Assembly (NCBI GenBank): GCA_016711405.1
Contig: JADJSZ010000049.1
Location: forward strand, 1-64,000
Length of the DNA: 64,000 nucleotides
Direction of reading: 5' to 3'
Origin: Candidatus Hadersleviella danica
GTDB lineage: Bacteria; Chloroflexota; Anaerolineae; Promineifilales; Promineifilaceae
Under the pieces are notes generated by a model. It made no database searches. It saw only the letters and a list, made by a program, of their open reading frames with translations, and was not told the origin of the DNA. Below are positions 58,795 through 64,000 of this stretch, one piece after another (position 1 is the first letter of the stretch; every line of letters begins with the position of its first letter). The position numbers were made by a program, and so were the translations under genes.

Positions 58795-59096
58795 GGGTCA
58801 GGCCACTCCCGCGTCTGATTAACGGCCAGCTTATCCAAAATGGCTTGCTCCAAATTTATCCCCGTGATGCTGGCCAATTGCAACAAGTACAAGGCCACAT
58901 CAGCCAACTCCCCCGCCAATTCGTCCACATCCCGCACCTCTTCCCGCCACTGAAAATGCTCCAAAACCTCGGCCGCTTCCAACACCAACGAAGCCGCCAA
59001 ATTCCGCGCCGTCTGCGGCTTGGGGCTGGTTGGTTCATACCACCCCTTGCTGGCCACAAAGGCGTGCATCTGTGCTTCAAGTTCAGAAAGGTGCAT
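58791..59096 (-). CDS. MazG-like nucleotide pyrophosphohydrolase
   Basis: This 101-residue all-alpha NTP-PPase has the MazG-like metal motif. TARNLAASLVLEAAEVLEHFQW carries ExxE (LVLEAAEVLE) and VDELAGELADVALYLLQLA carries ExxD (ELADVALY). It is related to dCTPase/XTP3TPA types, which hydrolyse non-canonical or excess nucleotides to monophosphate. It overlaps the phosphoesterase gene by 4 bp. Confidence 0.92.
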   Translation of the reverse strand: MHLSELEAQMHAFVASKGWYEPTSPKPQTARNLAASLVLEAAEVLEHFQWREEVRDVDELAGELADVALYLLQLASITGINLEQAILDKLAVNQTREWPDP

Positions 59097-59105
59097 GGAG
59101 GGGGA

Positions 59106-59180
59106 AGTGGTTAGTGGCTAGTGATTAGTGATTAGTGGTTAGTACATTTACTAGCCACTAACCACTAACCACTATTCACT
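59106..59180. repeat. GGTTAGT / CACTAAC heptamer hairpin
   Basis: GGTTAGTGGCTAGTGATTAG on the left faces CTAGCCACTAACCACTAACC on the right with an 11-nt loop. Same family as 14,215. Confidence 0.9.
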
Positions 59181-59184
59181 GCAT

Positions 59185-60198
59185 TTAGAGCCGTTCTGCC
59201 ACAAAGGCCGTAATGTCAGCCAAACGGTTGGAGTAGCCCCATTCGTTGTCGTACCACGAGACGATTTTGTACATATCGCCCATCGCGGCCGTTAACAACC
59301 CGTCCACCGTCGCCGAAGCGGGGTCGCCCACAATGTCGGAAGAGACAATCGGGTCTTCGGTGTAGACCAAGACCTTGCCCAACCACCCTTCGCTTTCGCC
59401 CGCCGCCTTGAAGGCCGCATTGATGTCGGCCACACTGGGCTTTTTATCGAGGGCCACAACCAAATCCACCACCGAACCCGTCACGACGGGTACGCGCAGG
59501 GATGTGCCATCCAATTTGCCCTTTAACTCGGGCAACACAAGGCCAATCGCCCGCGCCGCACCTGTGCTGGTGGGGATGATGTTGACGGCCGCCGCCCGCG
59601 CCCGACGCAAATCTTTGTGCGCCAAGTCGAGGATGCGTTGGTCGTTGGTGTAGGCGTGAATGGTGGTCATCAGGCCGTGGTTGAGGCCAAATTCGTTGTG
59701 CAACACCTTGGCCACAGGAGCCAAGCAGTTGGTGGTGCAACTGGCGTTGGAGATGATGTGGTGGTTGGCGGGGTCGTACAGTTCCTCGTTCACGCCCAAG
59801 CAGAAAGTGCCATCCACGTTGGTGCCGGGAGCGGAAATGATGACTTTCTTCGCGCCACCAGCCAAATGCGCGGCCGCTTTTTCCTTGCTGGTGAAGATAC
59901 CCGTGCATTCCAGCACGATGTCTACGCCTAAATCGCCCCAAGGCAAGTTGGCGGGGTCTTTCTCAGCGTAGCTCTTCAGCACTTGGCCGTCCACGTAGAT
60001 TTGGCCGTCGTGTGCTTCGACTTTGCCGGGGAAACGGCCGTAGGTCGAATCGTATTTGAGCATGTGGGCGTTGGTTTCTACGGCCGTCAAATCGTTGATG
60101 GCCTCCACATCCAAGATGCCCTTGTAGTTTTCGTAAATGACTTTGTAGACTTGGCGGCCGATACGGCCGAACCCGTTAATTCCGATTTTAATCGTCAT
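59185..60198 (-). CDS. gap: Glyceraldehyde-3-phosphate dehydrogenase, type I
   Basis: This glycolytic enzyme (337 residues) oxidises GAP with phosphate to 1,3-bisphosphoglycerate. Its features are INGFGRIGRQVYK (dinucleotide fold), AINDL (NAD-type ribose contact), STYGRFPG, the catalytic motif SNASCTTNCLAPVAKVL with Cys154, the catalytic His in TTIHAYTNDQ, and SWYDNEWGYSNRL at the C-terminus. The start has a good ribosome site (TAGGAGATTCAC-ATG) and a recognisable promoter about 70 bp upstream. The frame is intact. It stands alone, not in a pgk operon. Confidence 0.97.
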   Translation of the reverse strand: MTIKIGINGFGRIGRQVYKVIYENYKGILDVEAINDLTAVETNAHMLKYDSTYGRFPGKVEAHDGQIYVDGQVLKSYAEKDPANLPWGDLGVDIVLECTGIFTSKEKAAAHLAGGAKKVIISAPGTNVDGTFCLGVNEELYDPANHHIISNASCTTNCLAPVAKVLHNEFGLNHGLMTTIHAYTNDQRILDLAHKDLRRARAAAVNIIPTSTGAARAIGLVLPELKGKLDGTSLRVPVVTGSVVDLVVALDKKPSVADINAAFKAAGESEGWLGKVLVYTEDPIVSSDIVGDPASATVDGLLTAAMGDMYKIVSWYDNEWGYSNRLADITAFVAERL

Positions 60199-60227
60199 GT
60201 GAATCTCCTATTGTGTGTAATCTCTTC

Positions 60228-60244
60228 GGCGGCGAATAGCCGCC
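60228..60244 (-). promoter_or_regulatory. Hairpin in the gap leader
   Basis: GGCGGC and GCCGCC form a GC stem with a 5-nt loop, about 30 nt before the gap start, downstream of the predicted promoter. It could stabilise the mRNA 5' end. Confidence 0.45.
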
Positions 60245-60265
60245 ACCTGTTTAACAACGGCTTAA

Positions 60266-60294
60266 ATCTTACGCCGGCTTGCCCATCTTCGCAA
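60266..60294 (-). promoter_or_regulatory. Probable sigma-70 promoter for gap
   Basis: On the minus strand TTGCGA (60294-60289) and TAAGAT (60271-60266) are separated by 17 bp. Transcription would start near 60,259, giving a leader of about 60 nt with a hairpin and a good ribosome site. Confidence 0.5.
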
Positions 60295-60324
60295 CGTAAA
60301 ACGTCACCCTACACGGTGTCAGAG

Positions 60325-60400
60325 GTCACTTGTCATTCGTCCTTTGTCCCTTGTCCCCTTTGTTCATTGCTCCTTGCTCATTGATTATCCCTTGCTTATT
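60325..60400. repeat. TTGTCCC / TTGCTCAT heptamer repeats
   Basis: GGTCACTTGTCATTCGTCCT, TTGTCCCTTGTCCC and TTCATTGCTCCTTGCTCATT fill the divergent spacer between gap and the YceI gene. The unit matches the 17.2 and 32.2 kb family. Confidence 0.8.
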
Positions 60401-60492
60401 AAAAGTTTATGTTTCCTCCACAACTTTTTGATAATCCCCGCTTACACTCCTTGTCTACCCGAATCACAATTTTGTTTACAGGAGAAAGAAAG

Positions 60493-61170
60493 ATGCAACG
60501 ACTATTTTTATTAGCCCTATCGCTACTGGCCTTGGGTTTGCTCACAAGTTGTTTTGCCCTGCAAGAGACCGAGGAATCGAGCGGGCAAGTGGCTGTGCCA
60601 ACGGTGGCGGCGGCCGTAACCACGGCCGATGACACGGCCCGCATTTACACCATTGACCCCGAGCAATCGGCGGCACGGTTTATCATCAACGAGGTACTCA
60701 ACAACAACGATACCGTCGTTACAGGTGTCACCAACAACATTGGAGGCCAAATTGCACTGGATTTAGGCAACCCCACCACGGCCGAACTCGGCCAAATTCT
60801 CATCAACGCCCGCGATATTGCCACCGACAACCAATTCCGCAACCGGGCCATTGGCAACGAAATTTTGCAAACAGGGGCGTATGAGTTCATTACCTTCACC
60901 CCCACCGAACTAATCGGCTTGCCCGCCACGGCCGAAATTGGCCAAACCTATAGCTTCCAAATCAACGGCGACCTGACCATTACCGACCAAACTCGCCCCG
61001 TCACTTTCGAGGCGACTGTCACCCCCACCTCGGCCACTGCCCTGAGCGGCATGGCCACCACCACCATTCTCTACGCCGATTTTGGCCTCACCATTCCCTT
61101 CGCCCGTTCCGTACAATCTGTGGAAGATACAGTTGTGTTGGAGCTGGAATTTGTGGCTGTCGGGGAGTAG
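60493..61170 (+). CDS. YceI-family lipoprotein
   Basis: This protein has about 225 residues. The signal peptide and lipobox are MQRLFLLALSLLALGLLTSC (lipidated Cys follows LLTS). A linker leads into a YceI-like lipocalin-fold domain: IYTIDPEQSAARFIINEVL, NNIGGQIALDL, INARDIATDNQFRNRAI, ITFTPTELIGLP, FQINGDLTITDQTRPVTFEATVT, YADFGLTIPF. YceI proteins bind polyprenyl or other long lipids in the periplasm, so a link with the isoprenoid genes is conceivable. The start has a ribosome site (AGGAGAAAGAAAG-ATG). Confidence 0.93.
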   Translation: MQRLFLLALSLLALGLLTSCFALQETEESSGQVAVPTVAAAVTTADDTARIYTIDPEQSAARFIINEVLNNNDTVVTGVTNNIGGQIALDLGNPTTAELGQILINARDIATDNQFRNRAIGNEILQTGAYEFITFTPTELIGLPATAEIGQTYSFQINGDLTITDQTRPVTFEATVTPTSATALSGMATTTILYADFGLTIPFARSVQSVEDTVVLELEFVAVGE

Positions 61171-61181
61171 ATTTAAGAAAA

Positions 61182-61257
61182 ACGAATTACGAATTACGAA
61201 GTACGAAGTACGAAATTACCGAAGGCTATCGTACTTCGTCCTTCGTCCTTCGTAATT
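61182..61257. repeat. GAATTAC / AGTACGA tandem repeat hairpin
   Basis: CGAATTACGAATTACGAAGT and ACGAAGTACGAAATTAC face CGTACTTCGTCCTTCGTCCT and TCGTAATTT. It separates the converging YceI and folA genes and could terminate both. Confidence 0.9.
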
Positions 61258-61742
61258 TATCTTCGTTCATAGGCGGTGATGTGAAACCGATGGGCATGTT
61301 GCTCATCGGTTTCATGCGTTTCGCGCCATGTGGCCTGCCACTGCGTTAAATCCACGGCCGGGAACCACGCATCTCCCTCTGGTTCGGCCTCCACATGGGT
61401 CAGGTAGAGATGGGTGGCGCGGGGCAAAAAGAGCTGGTAAATCTCGGAGCCACCAATGACCATCAGGTCGGCCGCCTCCCCCACAGCTTGCCAAACCGCC
61501 GCCATATCATGCACCACCACACACCCCTCGGCCGTGTAACTGGCGTTGCGGGTGAGGACAATGTTTTGGCGCAGGGGCAACGGGCGGCCGATAGATTCGT
61601 GCGTTTTGCGCCCCATCACAACTGGTTTGTGCAGGGTGATGCGCCGAAAAAAGCGCATATCATCGGGCAAGTGCCACGGCAAACGGTTTTCACGGCCGAT
61701 AACACCATTGGCGGCCACGGCCGCAACGAGAGCAATGTTCAT
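61257..61742 (-). CDS. folA: Dihydrofolate reductase
   Basis: This 161-residue enzyme reduces dihydrofolate to tetrahydrofolate with NADPH. Motifs: VAAVAANGVIGRENRLPWHLPDDMRFF (in parts; W23 and the Asp of LPDD line the folate site), KPVVMGRKTHESIGRPLP (NADPH site), IVLTRN and DLMVIGGSEIYQLFLP. The length and order are standard. No thyA neighbour is present. Its stop codon lies where the AGTACGA repeat begins. Confidence 0.96.
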   Translation of the reverse strand: MNIALVAAVAANGVIGRENRLPWHLPDDMRFFRRITLHKPVVMGRKTHESIGRPLPLRQNIVLTRNASYTAEGCVVVHDMAAVWQAVGEAADLMVIGGSEIYQLFLPRATHLYLTHVEAEPEGDAWFPAVDLTQWQATWRETHETDEQHAHRFHITAYERR

Positions 61743-61743
61743 A

Positions 61744-61830
61744 AGATAGAGGGTAGAGATAGAGATAGAGGGGGTTTTAGAGAGCGGAACAACGACGTTC
61801 CTCTCTATCTCTATCTCTTGTCTCTATCTA
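61744..61830. repeat. GATAGA tandem repeat hairpin
   Basis: AGATAGAGGGTAGAGATAGA faces CTCTCTATCTCTATCTCTTG and CTCTATCT. The TAG of the minus-strand NBR1-domain gene (61828-61830) is part of the repeat. Confidence 0.9.
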
Positions 61831-63631
61831 TTCCTGTTCGGGAACCACAATAGCCAAGTAAATGATTTGCCCAAACGGTTGGCCAAACTCATTCGTCATT
61901 TGCCAACGGCCCTGATACACGCCGGGGGTGGGGGGGCCAACGAGGTTGATGGAGATTTGGTACAAATCGCCTGTGCGGGTGACGAGAGCCGCGCCATCCC
62001 AACCCATCTGCGTGCCATCCACAAATTGCAGGGCGTAGCTTTCGCCCCAGATACAGGGCGTGCCCACAGTGCCGCCTGAAACTTCCCACGTTTTGGCAAA
62101 CAATTGGCGGGGTCAATGGCCGAGCCATCATCAATGGTTACATCGCGCACAAAAGTCAGGTCGTCGGTGCAGGTTTTGGCTTGGGGAGTGAGCACAGGGC
62201 GCGGCGTGGGGGTCGCTTGGCCAGTGGTTGGCTCGGGGATGGCGGTAGCAGGAACCAAGGGAGTGGCGGTGGGGGTGCGCACCACGGGCGTTTCGGGGAC
62301 AACGATGGTGGCATAGACCAGCACACCAAAGGGTTGTCCCGTGTTATCTACCATTTGCCAACGCCCTTCGTAAATGCCGGGCACATCAGGGCCGACTAAG
62401 TCCACCGCGATTTGGAAGGTTTGCCCCGGCGCCACGCCATTGATGGCCACAAAGCCGCGCCAGCCCATGTCGGCGCCATCGCTAAAGGTGGCGGTGTAGG
62501 CGGGAGTCCATGTGCAGGTTCCTGTGTTGACCACTTCCCAAATTTTGGTGAATGCCTCGCCTCGGTTAATGGGTTCGCCGTCGGGAATGGTGATATCGCG
62601 CACGAAGGCGGCATCGTTGGTGCAGTCGGGGTCGTTGGCAAAGATGGAAATTTGGGTGCTGGCCTCGTCGGCTACGGCGATGGATTGGACGAGTTCGTCA
62701 ATGAGTGCCAAGTCGGGGGTGAAATCGGCCGTGCCCAGTTCGGCCAGAGGTGCCAATGTTTCTTGCACATACGTTTCGTAATCGGCCGTCACTTCGGCCA
62801 GCTCTTCGGCGGTGAAATCCCCATTTTCGGCCAGCCCCGGCGCCGAGATAGGGTAGGTGAGGGTGACATAGTAACGGCCGTTGGTGCTGAAGCCATCAAA
62901 GAAGTAATAGAGCCGCTCGTTGGTGATTTTGGCTGGGCCGGGGGTCTCTAACAGATAGGAGATGGCGCGGAGGCCACGGCCGTCGGGGCCGAAATCGAGG
63001 TAGGACAGTTGTTGTTGGTCGAGCCGCCCTTCGCCTTCGGCCGCGATTTGCGCCTCAAAGGTGGTGAAATAGTCGGTCAGGTCGGCGGGTTGGCTGGCAT
63101 AGAATGCGCCTTCGCTGTTGCGGATGGGGCGCACGAATAGCTCAGCCGTGCCTTGAGGAGTATCAAAGGTAAGGGCCAAAAACTCGGGCACATCGGTGAA
63201 GTAGCTGGGAGGCCCATCCGCGCCAAGGATTTGGGCGGGGACGCGCTGAGTTGCATATTGGCGATGCCCAAGGCGACAGGGTATTCGAGGCTGACCCCCG
63301 ACTCATCAAAGAGGGCAGTGGAGGGGGTAGCGGTGGGGGGGATGGTGGCTGTGGGGGTGGGTGGTTCAGCCGTGGCGGTAGGTGGGGTTTCGGCCGTGGC
63401 CGTCGCTGGCTCGGCCGTGGCCGTCTCGCCCTCGGCCTCGGTGGGCAGAGCTGAGACCGTTTCGGTTTCGGTGGGTGTGGCAATGGTGAGGGTTGCCGTG
63501 GCAGTGATGACCGCTGACGCGGTGGGGGTGGGGTCGGCCGTTTCTTCATCGCCTGTAAAAAAAATGAGGGCGATGCTGAGGATGAGGCCGAGGCCGATGA
63601 GCCACGGCAACCAAGGTTTGATGCGATCCAT
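61828..63631 (-). CDS. Membrane-anchored protein with two NBR1-type Ig domains (frameshifts)
   Basis: This protein has about 600 residues. One N-terminal TM helix (WLPWLIGLGLILSIALIFFTG) precedes a Thr/Pro/Ala-rich linker and a unique domain of about 250 residues (LTYPISAPGLAENGDFTAEELAEV). Two NBR1/next-to-BRCA1 Ig-like domains follow. The first shows FVRDITIPDGEPINRGEAFTK, WEVVNTGTCTWTPAYTATF and PGIYEGRWQMVDNTGQPFG. The second is similar (FAKTWEV...SYALQF...PGVYQGRWQMTNEFGQPFG). These domains are best known from the autophagy receptor NBR1 but also occur in Chloroflexota surface proteins. Shifts lie near 62,100 and 63,200. The start has a ribosome site (AGGAGAAATAGGATT-ATG). Confidence 0.85.
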
Positions 63632-63696
63632 AATCCTATTTCTCCTGAACGAAGAGGGTTGCTCTTTGAAGGGTTGATGATGAAGGCGAGGGGGAT

Positions 63697-63790
63697 AGTG
63701 GTGTAATGGTGTAGTGGTTTATTGGTATATTGACGTACACCCATAGACCAATACACCTATATACCTATACACCAGTATACCAGTACACCC
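63697..63790. repeat. GGTGTAAT / CCAATACA tandem repeat hairpin
   Basis: GTGGTGTAATGGTGTAGTGG and TTTATTGGTATATTG face CCAATACACCTATATACC and ACACCAGTATACCAG. Same family as 15,568 and 29,361. The remainder of 63,632-63,870 shows no gene. Confidence 0.85.
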
Positions 63791-63870
63791 GCGCACATAA
63801 CCAAATACCACCCTTTGCCGCTTGTATCAAATCTTCTGTGCTGTGGTTCAGGTTACAGGGGGTGGGGGAC

Positions 63871-63902
63871 AAAAAAGCCAGAGGTGGAGCCACCTCTGGC
63901 TT
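63871..63902 (-). terminator. Intrinsic terminator of the gene at the right edge
   Basis: AAGCCAGAGGTGG pairs with CCACCTCTGGCTT. The A-run at 63871-63876 gives U residues on the minus strand, 30 nt after the stop of the partial gene. Confidence 0.9.
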
Positions 63903-63931
63903 GGACAAACGGGTCTTCAGCTATGAGCGGG

Positions 63932-64000
63932 TTACGGCCGACGCGCCACGCGCCAGCTCACCAACCCTGTCAGGATGAGGAGCAGGAGGGTGGCGAGGAT
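63932..64000 (-). CDS. C-terminal end of a membrane protein (partial)
   Basis: The minus strand reads ILATLLLLILTGLVSWRVARRP and stops at 63932. It is a terminal TM helix with a short basic cytoplasmic tail, cut by the window edge. A terminator follows directly, which supports a real gene end. The family cannot be told. Confidence 0.6.
   Translation of the reverse strand: MLATLLLLILTGLVSWRVARRP

Overview
The window most resembles the chromosome of a filamentous or biofilm-forming member of the Chloroflexota (Anaerolineae/Ardenticatenia type). This is inferred from the Thr-Pro rich (PTATPTP-like) linkers on several exported proteins, two NBR1-type Ig domains, an effector-associated domain 7 protein, scarce Shine-Dalgarno sites, and short tandem repeats in nearly every spacer. 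No rRNA, plasmid or phage backbone is visible. The palindrome CGGCCG (often ACGGCCGT) occurs every few hundred bases in most of the window but almost vanishes in two A+T-richer stretches (about 3.2-5.3 kb and 50.1-54.8 kb), which look imported.

Layout. 0-5.3 kb: broken NarL-type response regulator and sensor kinase genes (minus), and a broken secreted M23 peptidase (plus). 5.3-11.1 kb: acyl-CoA dehydrogenase, a class B penicillin-binding protein homologue without its catalytic motifs, alaS behind a possible attenuator, and tRNA-Val(CAC). 11.2-25.9 kb: MBL hydrolase, thpR, a 21-bp tandem repeat, xpt, AI-2E-type transporter, acyl-CoA thioesterase, a lipoprotein, CDF metal transporter, a GH3-like protein with an altered nucleophile, M20 peptidase, small membrane proteins, a receiver protein and an RlmI-type methyltransferase. 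25.9-39.9 kb: MFS carrier, KefB-type antiporter, isoprenoid pair (polyprenyl synthase and fni), sugar-1-P transferase, two histidine kinases with a lone MbtH gene, LysM/CAP surface protein and a QueG-like ferredoxin. 40-57.7 kb: an exopolysaccharide region (glycosyltransferases, three Wzy/ligase proteins, flippase, Wzz-like protein, phosphoglycosyl transferase, UDP-xylose synthase-type epimerase, GtrA, VanZ), interrupted by the EAD7 protein and a GPH symporter. 57.8-64 kb: lone Flp pilin, metallophosphoesterase, MazG-like, gap, YceI lipoprotein, folA and a protein with two NBR1-type Ig domains.

The exopolysaccharide genes are mostly on the minus strand. Start/stop overlaps near 58,791, 54,200, 51,726 and 48,068 indicate operons. 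The lipid-side genes at 30-33 kb (prenyl diphosphate supply, phosphoglycosyl transferase) plausibly feed the same surface-polymer metabolism.

Two cautions and one highlight. About eighteen genes are split by single-base shifts, mostly in G/C runs. alaS, which should be essential, carries four, so many breaks are probably base-calling errors; the first 5 kb looks worse and may contain real decay. The most distinctive feature is a family of short tandem repeats (mostly 6-8 nt units), often followed by their own reverse complement so that they fold into hairpins. They fill over 35 spacers, supply stop codons to several genes, sit on start codons, and in one case lie in frame inside a gene. One copy is interrupted by a 188-bp MITE-like insertion flanked by a 12-bp direct repeat.
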